Source of the DNA: Otatea glauca
Taxonomy: Eukaryota > Streptophyta > Magnoliopsida > Poales > Poaceae
Assembly: GCA_036346275.1 (NCBI GenBank)
Contig: CM070717.1
Span: forward strand, 5,267,178 to 5,331,177
Reading direction: 5' to 3'
Length of the DNA stretch: 64,000 bases
This document shows, piece after piece, positions 1 to 12,660 of this stretch (positions are counted from its first letter, which is position 1; every line of letters begins with the position of its first letter). The notes under the pieces are model-generated. The model made no database searches, was not told the origin of the DNA, and was given only the letters and a program-made list of their open reading frames with translations. A program made the translations under genes and the position numbers.

Positions 1-216
1 CTGTATGAGAATGTTCCTTGCCTTAGCGTTTGCCTCAACGTCAGCCATATTGCCGGTCGTGACGTTTTCATCAGCAGGAACCTCACACGGGAGTTTCACC
101 TTCTGCCATATCAGGAAGCCCTGGGCAGTGATGTATGACTCCATTCGAGATTTCCAAAAAGGAAAACCAACTCCAGAGAAAATAGGAGGCTTGGTGGAAT
201 ACTTATCCATCGCCAT
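1..216 (-). CDS. Copia gag N-terminus, partial (element J)
   Basis: The minus strand is open from an ATG at 216 to the window edge (72 codons). It starts MAMDKYSTKPPIFSG and continues with a GFPFWKSRMESYI stretch, the typical N-terminus of copia gag proteins of the UBN2/DUF4219 kind, where an aromatic-rich 'W' motif near residue 20-25 begins the capsid-like domain. The protein would package element RNA in cytoplasmic virus-like particles. A primer-binding site and an LTR follow immediately upstream in element orientation (higher coordinates), so this is the 5' end of an element whose pol lies outside the window. No stop interrupts the visible part. The ATG is chosen because it follows the PBS by about 40 nt. 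Confidence 0.75.
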   Translation of the reverse strand, partial: MAMDKYSTKPPIFSGVGFPFWKSRMESYITAQGFLIWQKVKLPCEVPADENVTTGNMADVEANAKARNILIQ

Positions 217-257
217 GGCTCTTGAGACCGGTCAAGATCTATGGAAGAGCAAAACCG

Positions 258-269
258 GCTCTGATACCA
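258..269 (-). other. Primer-binding site of element J
   Basis: The minus strand reads TGGTATCAGAGC, complementary to the 3' end of plant initiator methionine tRNA, the usual primer of copia reverse transcription. It lies two bases inside the LTR end at 272, which fixes the orientation as minus. Confidence 0.85.
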
Positions 270-271
270 AT

Positions 272-1985
272 TGAAAGATCGAAATGGAGATCAGAGGGGG
301 GGTGAATGATCCCAAATAAAATTTCCCCCACTCAAATTACTCCAAACACTCTTGCAATAAAAATCTAAAGCACCCAAAGATTTTTGCTCAAACTGGTGCT
401 TCTCAGATTCGCACACCCTCCAAAACCCAGAACAATTAGACAACTATGTGTAACCCTAGCTTGCATTGATAAGAACCATGAATCATGTGAGGTGTTTTTT
501 AACCACAATCCTGGTTGTCAAGGGTCCAAACAAAAGAGCAATCAATTCGAAGACTTCTTTTCTAAAAGAGATAAAGCTAAAACATCAAAGTCTCTTTTCA
601 GAAAAGTTAAAGCAGTTTTTTTAGAAATTGTCCTCAGTTGGAACAGGTGGTTGGTGTGTTTCTATTGCTCTAAAATTTTTGGGAATTTTTTTCCTTGTGA
701 TCAGTTGAGTCCTCAAACACTCCACCTAAAATCACCTCAGAAAGCTTTGTAGAATAATAATGAAATATCAATTAATACAGACAGTCAGGAACTTCGACAA
801 GAAAGTTTAAGGCTGGGTTTTCACTTCATAGATCTCAAACAGTGCAACCAGTGGACTTAATAAAATTTTTACAGATGGATATATGAGTCCTCCACCTTCT
901 CCAATAAGAATCACTTAAAAAAATGATTTTTTTAGATTTTTTATAAAAATCAAACACTGATTGCTGCGCGAAGAACAAGTTCTGGACAGATTTGCAATTT
1001 GATAAAAAAACTTAATCTCTAGTTTATCCAAGGGTGTAAGAAAGATGTAAAACCAAATGAACACCCTCAAGACATCCTAGAAGAACAGCATTTAGAAGAA
1101 GGGGAGGCAAATCCAAATTGCATAAATGTAAATTGCAAGAATGTAAGTGTTGAATTTAATTGCGAATTTAAGTGCATAATGTAAATTGTGTAATTTAAAT
1201 GCGTAATGTAAATGCACAAAGAAAAGAAATGATTTGAGGAAACATTTCATTTCTAGAAGGAGAGGTTACAAAGCCTCACATTCATGTGGGCAAAGCTCAA
1301 AGGCGCATCAAAAACCTCAAAACCTTCAAGAGGGGAAGGCTACCCCTCCACCCCTATTTATACAACTCTTGGGCCACCTACCACCCTTGGATGAGCTTCT
1401 AAACCCTAGTGCATCCATCAAGGGCTAGGATTAACCCACTCAACCAGCCATGCAATGGTTCACCCAAAACCCACCACATAAATGGGTTTTCTTGCACAGT
1501 TTTCAAAGCATGCTAACTAGACCCGCTATCCTATCAACTAGACCGCAATCCGACGGCCCTCATCGATCCGAGCAGCATCTAGCTAGCATCACATCCATTG
1601 ATTGTCTTCATGGCTTTCACGGACTCCATCTTCAATCATCTTCCGGCGATCCCTGGCCGTTTGGACCTTCGACGCTCCTCACCTAGTCCTAGCCATCCTT
1701 CGCCTCACCATGACCTAGCATCGTCGACCTCCAACCATCAAAAACAAGGAAACTCCTCACATAGCAGTGCCCACAAAGATGTGCAATAAATCCATCAAAG
1801 TACACTCATTAAAATTCATTTTTCCTCGTTCTGGCCGGTAACACCGGGAAAACAAAGAAGACCTCAAATTGCTTCCAATTGAAAATCCAATTAAAATCAA
1901 ACTCAAACAAGAGCAACCCAAGATCAAATTTAGTCGAATACTCATCACAAATCTGGATAGACCTCCACATGGTCCTTCATCCTTA
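272..1985 (-). repeat. 5' LTR of copia element J (right limit uncertain)
   Basis: The LTR ends in CTTTCA on the minus strand directly before the PBS. Its last bases (plus strand TGAAAGATCGAAATGGAG, then AGAGGGGGGGTGAATGATC) resemble the end of element C's LTR (TGTAAGATCGAGGATGCC, then AGAGGGGGTGAATAGGC). Both match the SIRE/Maximus-type copia ending. A minus-strand TATA box (TATAAATAG) lies at 1354-1362. The region has only short non-coding open frames. The outer end was placed near 1985, where the sequence changes character. I saw no terminal TG or target duplication, so that limit is a guess. Confidence 0.55.
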
Positions 1986-2601
1986 ATCCAACTACATCGA
2001 GGGTCCAGAGATATATTGTACGTTATATAGGAGGGACAAATTCCATCTTGATCGCTCATATTCGTGTGCATGTTTCATAGTAACCCGAAAGTTATCTTTA
2101 TAACTACCTAGTTACAAAATAGCGTTTGGCAATCCCTAAGTATATTATTACACATATAGGAAACCATGATGATCTCAAGTCTAAGAATCCCATGTACGCT
2201 ATGTATGAAAGCAACTGATGACACTTAAGAATATAACAATTCCACATTGTCTCATGGTGGGTCACTCCAACACCACATTCTCCAACATGTGTCCACATTA
2301 TTGATTTGACATCCCTATATCCATAATCCGTGAAACATGACATCAATCAATACATGTGCTGACCTATAAATCACAACTGTCTCACATGATGATATAAAGT
2401 CAGGGTTAATTTAGAATAATATCAAAACATGAATAAGGAGTTTCACGAACAAGTCACATACTTATTGATCGATATTAATGATATTTATTTCAGAGACAAA
2501 ATAATCATATTATTCTATAAACATAGATGTGATACAATCATCTCTATGATTGCTTCAATGGCATATCACTAGACTCGAGAGGGACATGTAGAGGGAAGGA
2601 T
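1986..2601 (-). repeat. LTR-like remnant of another copia element
   Basis: The minus strand contains a promoter-like stretch (CCTCCTATATAACG near 2020-2035) and AT-rich sequence ending abruptly at the TG that opens the LTR of copia A (2602). No open frame of known type is present. From its composition and a remembered resemblance to grass copia LTRs I infer an LTR remnant that served as the insertion target of A. No terminal repeats were found to prove it. Confidence 0.3.
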
Positions 2602-2838
2602 TGTTATAAAACGTAGTCATTCACATACGATTAATCAACATCATGCCAACCAAATCACAAGAATAAACTATGGAGCACACACAAAGTAAGGGGCAAAGCT
2701 CTCTCTTTATTAGATTGATTTTTCTGTACAAGGGAATGCCCAATATATAGCAAAGCCAACTGTAGATAGATTTGGATTCATCCACCAATAGATAGAGTCC
2801 TTCCATACTTGGACTGGGATTCTATCCATATCATAACA
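2602..2838 (-). repeat. 3' LTR of copia A (237 bp)
   Basis: The LTR is bounded by TGTTAT and ATAACA, perfect inverted termini. On the element strand it is preceded by the polypurine tract GCCCAAGGGGAT (plus strand 2839-2850), which is very similar to that of copia D (22887-22898). The two elements therefore belong to related lineages with short LTRs. Confidence 0.75.
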
Positions 2839-3081
2839 ATCCCCTTGGGCGAATACTGCGTAATGCACATGTCTCGTTAAAAAATCCTCCCAAAAACCCA
2901 ATGATAAAAAAGGATGGAGAAAAAGAGTACATTACAATCACACTCTGTGTTACACTAGTTGCCTCATTAAAAACCTTCATGTGAGAAACTTTAGGAAAAC
3001 TCGATAAGGAAAAAGAGCACAACTTATAATCTTTAGGATATAAAATATGATCTTCAGGATCATGCAAAAAAGGGTCATGAT

Positions 3082-5743
3082 TCAGAGATTTACTCTCCCT
3101 GAACTGTTCAGATCTATAAGTCGTCTAATTCCAATGTCATTAACAAATCTTTGAAAAATAGGTTTTGGCAAGGACTTAGTGAATAAATCTGCTAGATTTT
3201 CACACGACTTAGTCTGTAGTATCTTTACCTCACCACTCTTCTGGAGTTTGTGAGGATAGAAATTTTTTGAGGCAATATGCTTCGTGATATTACTCTTTAC
3301 ATAACCCATTTGCATTTGTGCAACACAAGCAGTATTATCTTCATGATAATTGTGGAGGTATCGATGATGTTAATGCCACATGACTTTCATATATGGTTAA
3401 TCACACGTCTCAGACAAACACACTCACGTGAGGCTTCATATAAAGCTATAATCTCTGAATGGTTGGTAGAAGTAGCTACCATGGTCTGCTTAAAAGACCG
3501 CCAAGAAACAGTTGTACCACCATAGAGAAACACAAAATCAGCCTAAGCTTTGGCATTGTGGGGATCAAACAGATAGCCAACATCCGTATATCCCACCATG
3601 GTTAAGTCTTGGTCCTTTCGGTAAAATAATCTAAGATCTTGAGTACCTTGGAGGCATCTGAATAAAGTCTTGACATCAGCCCAATGTCTTCTGGTTGGGG
3701 CTGTACTGTGTCTTACTAGCAAATTTACTGCGAATGCAATATCAAGCCTTGTGCAATTCGCAAGATATATAAGTGCTCCAATGGCGCTTAAGTATGGGAT
3801 TTCAGGTCCTAAGACTTCCTCATTTTCTATCCTTGGTCTAAAAAAGGGTCTTTATCCACTTCAAGAGATCTTACTACCATGGAGGTTTAAAAGGATGAGA
3901 TTTATCCATATTAAATCTTTCCAATACCTCCTTGGTATAGGTAGACTGGTGTACAAAAATTCCTTCTAGGAAATGGTGTAGGTACAGGCTTAAGCAATTA
4001 TTTGGTTTTACTCAAATCTTTCATCTCAAACTCCACCATAAGTTAAGAACTTGCTTCCTTTATTTCCTCTATGGTTCCGATAACATTCAGATAATCGACA
4101 TATACTGAGATGATATAGAATCTATTCTGGGATTTCTTTATGAACACATAGGGACAATATCCCTTCTTCAGGAGAAACTCCCTAAGTCGGGTGTACCACA
4201 CCCTTCCCGACCTTTTTTAATCCGTATAGTGATCTTTGTAGTTTGATGCTATACATGTTGCGATTATTAGGATCTAGAATTTTTACTCCTTCAGGGATTT
4301 TCATATAAATATCTATATCCAGTAACCCATATAAGCATGCAGTCACTACATCCATCAACTGCATGGATAAGTTTAAGCTTGCTGCCATCTATATTAAATA
4401 TCAGAACGTTTTCCACTCATTACAGGAGAGTATGTTTCATTGTAATAGATGTCGGGTCTCTGCATGAACCCTTGTGCTACAAGCCTTACTTTATATCTCA
4501 CCACCTCGATATTTTCATTTCTCTTACAAATGAAAAACCCATTTGATCCTACAGGGCACACTTTAGAAGATGTTCGGTCAATGTGACCAAAAACTTTCCT
4601 TTTATTGAGCGAGCGCAGCCTCAATTGCTTCTTTTCATTTGACCTTATTTGAGCGCTTCTGGCACTCTGCCATGTACTTTGGCTCTAGATCCAGCTTTTA
4701 GCAATTTTAGATGCAAAATATATGTCGACAATTGTAGTCTTTCTTTTATAAAATTATCCTGCATCACTTCAGAGATATCTCTTCATTAATTTCTTCCAGC
4801 TCCTCGTGATTTCCCACAACGATGGAATCTGGGTGTTCTAACTTCCTAGCATTGGATTGTGCACGCAAATATACGTTGGGGTTATCATCTTCAGGAAATT
4901 TCACTTCAGGGATGTTACCATGTCAAGGATGGCTTATTTCAAGGATTTTCTCAACATCAGGTTGAGCTTCTTATACTATCACGGGTAGTGTTCTCATTTG
5001 TTCGGTTCTCTACTTCTGCGGACGTCTCCGAGGAATTGAGTTTCGTGCACTTGGAGGCTTCCCCCTCTTTTTATCATGAGGGGCAAGAGTGGGTTCAATA
5101 TCCTTCTGAGGTATTCCCACTCTTTCAGGTGCATATACTGCATGTATATGAGATCTTTTCACTCTCTTACGATCAGTGAAGCTATTTGGTATATTATTAG
5201 CTTATTTGTTGCAGATTTATTATCCTTCGAACTACATGTTCAATCTCTTTAGTGCGTGGATCTAAGGACTCAACATTCTTTAATGTGGTAATTATCTCCC
5301 CCTAATGCTGAAAAATATCCTTAGTACAATCAGTGTACAGAGCCGTGTATAGATCCCCTGTCATAGGCTCTAGGTATTTAATAATTGACAGAGATTCATA
5401 ACCTTCATAGATTCCTAACTTTCGGTGAGGTCCCATGGTAGTACGCTGTAGGGGAGAGATTGGCATGTATAAGCATAGCCAAATTTTTACACATGGGAAA
5501 TACTTGATTCTTTTTCACACACTATCTACAATGGGGAATTTCAAGAATGCAGTTAGTCTGAATTGAATTAATACCGCAGCATACAACACTGTGTGGCCCC
5601 AACAGCTAGTGGGTAGCCATCTATTTTGCAAGAGTGGCCATGCAATAAGTTTTATTCTTTTAATTAATGACTCTTCAAGGCCATTTTGTGTGGACATGAG
5701 GTACAAAATGCTCTACATTAATTCCCATAGCCATACAATAATA
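3082..5743 (-). pseudogene. Copia A pol, 3' half: integrase C-part, RT, RNase H
   Basis: Reading leftwards, 5706-5515 holds the integrase segment with HTQNGLEESLIKRIKL-like sequence, the motif around the third catalytic acidic residue. 4624-4182 holds the RT N-part (VRYKVRLVAQGF, YNETYSPVMSG, LMDVVTACLYG, SLYGLK). About 3970-3670 is the RT C-part/RNase H region, visible only in broken frames. 3315-3082 is the RNase H end with MGYVKSNITKHI and KSCENLADLFTKSLP. Stops and frameshifts separate all blocks, so it cannot make a polyprotein. The closest relative in the window is copia D, whose RNase H end has nearly the same motifs. Confidence 0.8.
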
Positions 5744-6214
5744 TGGGCACCTGAAAATATGAATCGATCCTCACACGTGCGTTGGACTCAGAGGTGACAC
5801 TCATACTCCACTTAAGTATATGCTCACTGTCACCCAAAAGTCCCGTACATAGAGTGTTGACTAAATGGCCCTCACCCAAGCAAATATGAGCCACATAGTC
5901 GCACCGTACACACCTACACATCCATGGGAGTTTCAATGCCATTACGGTTAACCATACCGGGATTGAAACGACTCATCCAATCGTAGCACTCGCCGTCCGT
6001 CTCAGAACCTTGGTATCACCACACTCACCAAGGGTAGCGTGAGCAATAGCCAAAGAACGATGATTGCTCAAGTTTATGAATTGGATAGTTGAGAACAATT
6101 CCAGGTATCCGGATATGTGTCTAGTGCTAGTTCCTAAGATCAACGCCTAGCACCTACATATCCCGCATTCCAGATGTATCGCAACACATACACATGAAAC
6201 TAAGCGGTTGTCAT
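5744..6214 (-). repeat. Element B, left part (probable solo LTR)
   Basis: This segment begins TGGGCACC on the plus strand exactly where the copia A integrase is broken and ends where the LTR of element C begins. With 15145-15642 it would form one sequence of about 970 bp starting TGTAACATCCC and ending GGTGCCCA on the minus strand, the TG...CA form of an LTR. AATA flanks both outer ends. No coding sequence was seen. It is most likely a gypsy solo LTR later split by element C. Confidence 0.55.
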
Positions 6215-9200
6215 TGTAAGATCGAGGATGCCGACTAGAGGGGGTGAATAGGCGCTTTAAAATTTTCTTCTACGATTAATTAAAATCTCGCCTAAGTAAC
6301 CTTATATCAAAACCAAGATGGTAATAGATGCGGAAGCGATCAACTAAAGTTTTGACAATTAAACCCTAAGTCAACTAGGCTCACTAAGTGCACTAGCTAA
6401 TTATGTCTCTAACAAGAATATGCAATCCTAAAGACAATCAAGCAATTTAATTCTAGGAATGTAAATTGCAACAATATAAATAAGAATTGTAAGAAAGCTC
6501 AAAGAGGCACACCAATGTTTTATCGTGGTATTTGGAGACTTGTCAGTCTCCTAGGATCCATATTGAGGCAAGCCCAAACCACTTTGGACCAGCTCCACGA
6601 ATTGAGCACCCGTCTCGATTCCACTAGTGGTAGCTCTTTCCCCCTCCGGGTAGGTGAGCTCCGACTTTCACAACTTTGTCGGGCCTTCTCACAATCTCCT
6701 TGAGAAGGTCACCGCGCACGACGCCTCCACACGCCGTCTAGGTGTCGGTAAACACCAAGAATAACAAGTGAAGCCCTCTAGCTTGAGCTCTATCAAGAAC
6801 AACACATGTACAATGGTGATCACCGAGTGCAGCACATGCATAAGGCTCCCCTCAAGTGCAACACATACACAAGAGGCTCTCAAGCCTCTCCTAAATGCAA
6901 TACACACAAATAGGGCTCACTCCAAGCTCAAAAACCAAATAAAAGAGAGCAACACATGCACACAACTCCCACAAACCTTCCCTAAGGTCAGCAACGACCA
7001 AATGCCAGCCCCAAGGCTCCTTTTATGGCCTTCCCAAAGAAAACTAGCCGTTGGGGGGCAAAATGGGCAAAAAGTGCAGTAAACCCGGTGCTACTGCCCT
7101 ACTAGGGCCGGTAGCACCAGCCTCTAGGCCAACGGCTAAAAAAACTAGCCGTTACTCAGAAAATCCGGTGCTACCAGGCTTCGGGCGATAGCATCGGGCA
7201 TTTTTTTCTTTTTCTCGAGCTAAAAAATGCATTCTGGACTTTTTACGCTACCGCCCATCTAGGGTCGGTACCCTACTAGGGGCGGTGCTACCACTGTTTC
7301 AGCCACTAAAACACTAATAACTTTTTATTCCGAACTCTGATTTGGGTGATCTTGGACTCTATGCGAAGATTATCACGAGGGCTACAATCTCCACCCATTT
7401 TCAAGATTTAAGCAACTATAGATAATTTTTTAATATCACAAAAACAAAGACTCTAATGTAGTCATTCAAGTCTAAAATATGATTTCTCGAAATCCCTCAC
7501 ATAGACTTGATCAAGAGCGTGACTACAAGCTAGCAAGAGTCAATAAGAGCAAATATTGAGCCATGTGATGATCAACTCATTATCAAAATAATTTTGCAAA
7601 ACACATTTGCAAATTCTAATCACATGCTCCAAAATCAAATGCATGAACACCAATATTTTGCAAAATACAATCAAAATCATATATTTGAGCCATGTGATGA
7701 TCAACACATGATTAAACCAATTTGCAAACACATTTGCAAACCCTATTCACATGCTCCAAGATAAGATTCAATTAAACCATATTTTGTAAAAACTTATTTT
7801 GCAAACACAAAGCATAAACATATCTTAGCCTTTGTGATGATCAACACATGATCAAGTCACAAGCTAAGACTCCGATGCATGAGCTCTCTATTTGCAACAC
7901 ATGTAAATATATAGCTCTATACAAACAACTACTTAAACCAACCAAGAGAGCTCTATGCAAAAACCAAATCAAGATTCAATAAGAAGCAAGCATTAGCTCT
8001 TTTATTTGTAACACATACAAAGCTCATGCAAGAACCAACCAAGAGAGTGAGCTAGAGTGAACCGGATTGAGTTTATAAATACATGATGAAGCTCAAGCGA
8101 TAAGACTCGACCCCTCTTAATAGTACGGCACCTAACTAGCAACCCGATCTTCCATCCAAACACCGAGACCGGTAAAAGATTAGGAACACATCCTTAGCCC
8201 TAGCTAGTTATACATTTACCTCTCGCAACCACTTGGAGCTTTCATGATGACCGATCATCTTCTCTCCAAGTCAGGATCTTCATCTTGTTCATCAACACAT
8301 GATGAACTCCCCTTGTCTTAGCTTCGGGATCCTCTCTTGATGCTCATCAACACATGATGACATACTTGTCCCTTTTACCCATCTCAACCTTGGACTTAAC
8401 CTATTTCAAACTCATTGAAAGTGTTAGTACAAACACATGGTTGTCTCAATAATCAATACACTCCATTAACACATAATGGATGCCCCCAAGATCGATTGAG
8501 TACAACCCAAAGACAATTGATTGAAAGATTAATTGTGCCTTGAGTATACTAATGCAATTAATGCTTCATATACACAAGAAATTTCGATTGTCCTAGGATC
8601 AACAAAGTGAATCATCAACACATGACTAGTTCTTTGTTAATTAAATGGCAACCGAATACAATTTAAATTGTTATGAGTATATATTAACTACACAAGTTTC
8701 ATATACTCAATTCGATGGAATCTAAAAGTAATGATCCAATTTATATGGAGTGGTGGAAAGGGATCAATACTCTTAAGACCATTAATTATAGAAAACTCCA
8801 TTGCATATATGTGTATATAAATAATTTAACTTGGAATCAATATGCACATAATCAATTTTGAGATTGCTTTGGAGTTTATCCTATATTGCCATGAGTATAC
8901 TACAACTACACAAGTTAAATATACTCAAGCGATTGTTTCAAAGTAATGATCCTTGATATAGAAAGATGAATTAGATCAATACTATTGAAACATCAATATA
9001 AAGTATGAACTCCCTCTAAATGTGTGCATTCATGTATATATGGATTCAGAAATAAAATGCACATCTTAAGGTTAAAAAATGGTGGAGTTCACCCTTTATC
9101 TTGAATCCAAGAAATGTATCTAGAAATAATAAAGTTGCATCGGATACATATCTTTTGGATTTTTCTTTTTCTTTTTCATGAGACTATTCAAAATATACTC

Positions 9201-9494
9201 AATAAACATGTTAGTCTCACATTTAGATTTATCAATAAAATCATAACATATTTGACATCAAAGAATGCAACAAAATATGATAATATGAACTCGAATGCAT
9301 ACCTTTGATATTTCCATCTTTTTCATCCAAAACAGACTAATAAGAGTTAAGCTCAACAAAAGAGTTAGTCTCATAAAAGATTTTTCATTAATTAACAATT
9401 TAGACTAATCAATATTATAATTATCAAAAGAGTTAGTCTCAATATTAGATTTGTCATTAGCACCAAAACCAACTTAATGGAGCTTGAACTTTCA
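6215..9494 (-). repeat. 3' LTR of element C (about 3.3 kb)
   Basis: On the element strand it begins TGAAAGTTCAAGC just after the purine tract AAAAAGGGGGAGAT and ends CTTACA. The end matches the right LTR (14301-15144) for its full 845 bp with scattered differences. 7080-7300 contains repeated 'ggtgctac/ggtagcacc' words in both directions. The remainder is AT-rich and non-coding. An alternative is an LTR of only 846 bp ending at 7060, but no purine tract stands there. Confidence 0.55.
7555..8630. repeat. Dispersed GATCAACACATGAT-type motifs
   Basis: Versions of 'gatgatcaacacatgat' recur near 7567, 7693, 7836, 8289, 8348, 8465 (degenerate) and 8612, often after 'agccatgtgat' or 'gcctttgtgat'. 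The word ATCATCAACACATGATGA is nearly self-complementary. The motifs lie inside the long LTR of element C and have no coding context. Confidence 0.6.
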
Positions 9495-12400
9495 ATCTCC
9501 CCCTTTTTGGTGATTGATGACAAATCCAAGCTTAATATCCGCATTTGGATGAAAATAATCATATTGAGATAATTTAATCTATTTGAACATATAAGCATGT
9601 CTTTGAGCAATTTAAGCATTAACAAGTAAGAACGCGTATGAGAGATTTTTAGACAAATAATTAAAATAATTCTCCCCCTTAACCAAATTAATCTCCCACA
9701 AAATCAACCAAATGAGGTATTAAGCTCCCACAAATTCTCCCCCTTTTGGCATTAAACACAAAAAATAGAAAACGAGTCCAAAAGGAGAGTTTTTAGAGTG
9801 AAGAGCTTGGCAAGGAAATACCACTTTGAAGAAGAGAGAGCTTGGCAAGAAATTCTCTAAAATGAGGTCATAACAAGATTGAAATAAGTGCATATGACCA
9901 ATTGAAGTTCACGAGAATTCTAAAAAATACCTCTTGTAAATATTAAGAATTTTCAATAAGATTCAAAAATTTTGCAAACTTCTTCTTTATATGGCCCAAA
10001 AGAGTAAACCAACATGAAAAGAGGTTATAGTTTGAGTAAAGCATGAAAAAAATATTTGAAACACATTTAAATAAACTCCTCATTTTATTAGGCTTTTCAA
10101 TTTGCAAACAAACTAAAAAAAGAGTTTTCGAGAGATTAATAGCACTTAAACGAGAAAAACATCCAAATGAGCTTCGAATTTTCATGAAACCACTTGTAAA
10201 AAGTTTTAAAGAAGAATCACTTATAATACCACTTGAATGGAATATAAACCTTGTATCAATTTTAAAGTGATACCACTTGTAATGCTTATTTTTCAATTGA
10301 TACCACAAGTAAAGATTGTTTTTCAAATGATGCTATTTGTAAGAGATATCACTTGTAAAGATAATTTTGCATGAGAATACCATTTTGAGAAAAATATTGA
10401 TATTTGTTTTAAACAAACTCATTTTTCTCAAAGATCAACACTATATATCAATTCAAGATCTACTTGATACCATGACATAGCCAAAAAGGAGAGCCTCTTT
10501 CAAATATACAAAACTTGAATAAACAAGCTCTAAAAGGATTCTAACATAGATCATGGAGCTAATATATTTAAGCATGTTCAAGTTTTTTTGAGAGGTTCTT
10601 CCAACTTGAAGCCAATTTGAAGATATGAAAACCACAAAGATTTCAATGAACTAGAATTTGAGATTTTCATATTTTGACATTTCATTTAGGCTTCAAAAGA
10701 GGGCTGAAAAACTGCACAAATAAGGTCTAAAAAATATGATACAATTTGGTACAATAGACCAAGTATTGAGGATCAAATTTTATTATAATGAACTCCTCAA
10801 ATTATCATATGATTTGGAGATACAAAAATCATGCAAAAGTTTGAGTTTTCAGCATTTGATCAAAGAGAGAAAAGAAAATAACTTTTTCAAATATAGTTGG
10901 AATTATTTTAAAAATTTCAGAAACATACTTTGTACTCCTTAGAAACGTTTCCAAAAATAATTGTCGAAAAAGGAGTCTCCATTCAAAAGATATCTCAAAA
11001 TTTGCATTGTAGGCATGATTTTTACTCAAATAGAAGAAAAGTCAACTCTTTTTCAAATTAAGTCCAAATAATTTGAAAATTTCCATAAATGAACTTTGGA
11101 CTACTTAGAAGGTTTCTCAAAAATAATTTCCTCAAAAGAAATTTTCTTTCAAAAGATATGGCAAAATGTGCTTTGTAGGCATGAAAAGAAATTGAATTTC
11201 CTCCAAATGCTCAAAATGCAATCCGAATTGAAATTTATGGAGATTTGAACTTTAATAGCTTTGTATGAGTTAGAAATACTATTTTAAGCTAATATATACA
11301 AATAAATCCAATTCAAATTACAAAAACAATAATATGCAAGAATAGGTCATTTTGGGTTAAATGAAGGATTTTAGCCAAATTCAAATGGCTATAACTTTTG
11401 AATGGTTGGTCGTTTGGAAAAACTTTGAACTAAATAAATGCTTGAAATGACCAACCCTACGAATTCTATATTGACCACTTTTTAAAAAACTCAATAGATT
11501 TTGATTTATGAAAATATTTTATTTAATCCAAAATCAAGATCCTATAAGATCCATTTGAGGCCAACTTTGCTAATATGTTTCTAAAATAGGGATTTTTACT
11601 CTGGAAGTATTGTAAAACATTTGAAACACACATTTGAGAACTTTTATAAAGATTTTCATAAATTTGGGCCTTTTAAACAGTATTTTTAATTTTGACCAAA
11701 GGGGTCCTTTTAAAGAGAACCATTTGTAAAACAAAGTCAAATTCTTCAATACAAAATTCAAATGAAGCAAGAAATAAGATGTGGAGATTTGAATTTTGTG
11801 TATGAGTCTAAAATACTATTTTGAACCAAGATACTACACAAGATCCAGTCCAAAAGATGAAACTCACAAAGTGCTAGAATATGACTAATATAAGTCAATA
11901 TTAGTTTTTGAGTGAGTTTCAAAATCAAATAACTTTGATAGATTAGTCTTTGAAAATATTTTTGAATACTAGAATTGTTAAGAATGACCAAATCTAAGTT
12001 TTTCATTTTGGAGCAATTTTCAAAATCCTTTTACAATTTATTGTATAAAAATTATAAGTTTAAATCCAAAACAAGATACTAGTAATTAGATTTTGGACTT
12101 GAAAACTCATTTTCTTTTGAAATTAGATTTTGCAAAGCCAAAACCTTTGGAAAAACATTTTAAAATCATTTGTATACATTTTTCAATTAGTTTTTCATAA
12201 GATTAGTAATAGTTAGTAAGATTTTTCACTTTTGGATAAATGGCTTGATTTTGAAAAAAATATATTAGCACTCATATAAATATGGGCACACATAGGATGT
12301 GATATACATGGTTTTGATTTAGCACTCCCCCTTAATGTGCCACCCCCCAACTTGCTCAAGATTGCAATAAAGACAACTAAGATACAAGAGCAAGAGCATG

Positions 12401-12650
12401 AACAAGCTATTAAATTGATTTTCATGAAAAAGCTACATAACCTACACAAGGCTAGAAGCTAGCTAATTCAATCTAAATACTTGTTACCGAGATGGCATTG
12501 GTTCATGATTGAAGTGATCATCCTCATGCTTGGCTCCATTTTGCATATGACGAAATCATCTTTTCTTGATTGAGTCAAGCTTCCAATACATCTTTAAGTG
12601 CCTATAAAATATTTTAAGCACTTTTTGGTACCTAATATTTATTGGGTCCA
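9495..12650 (-). other. AT-rich non-coding interior of element C
   Basis: No copia pol motif was found on either strand. The first part (9495-9760) has three purine tracts on the minus strand (near 9497, 9675 and 9740), including GCCAAAAGGGGGAGAA, a sequence typical of the 3' region of SIRE-type elements. The rest is long A/T runs with short, unconvincing open frames. It occupies the place where pol should be. Confidence 0.55.
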
Positions 12651-12660
12651 AGAATATTAG

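Noticed and set aside
1234..1789. Three short plus-strand frames in the left LTR
   Set aside because: They are in an LTR whose promoter and orientation are on the minus strand, with no conserved domain.
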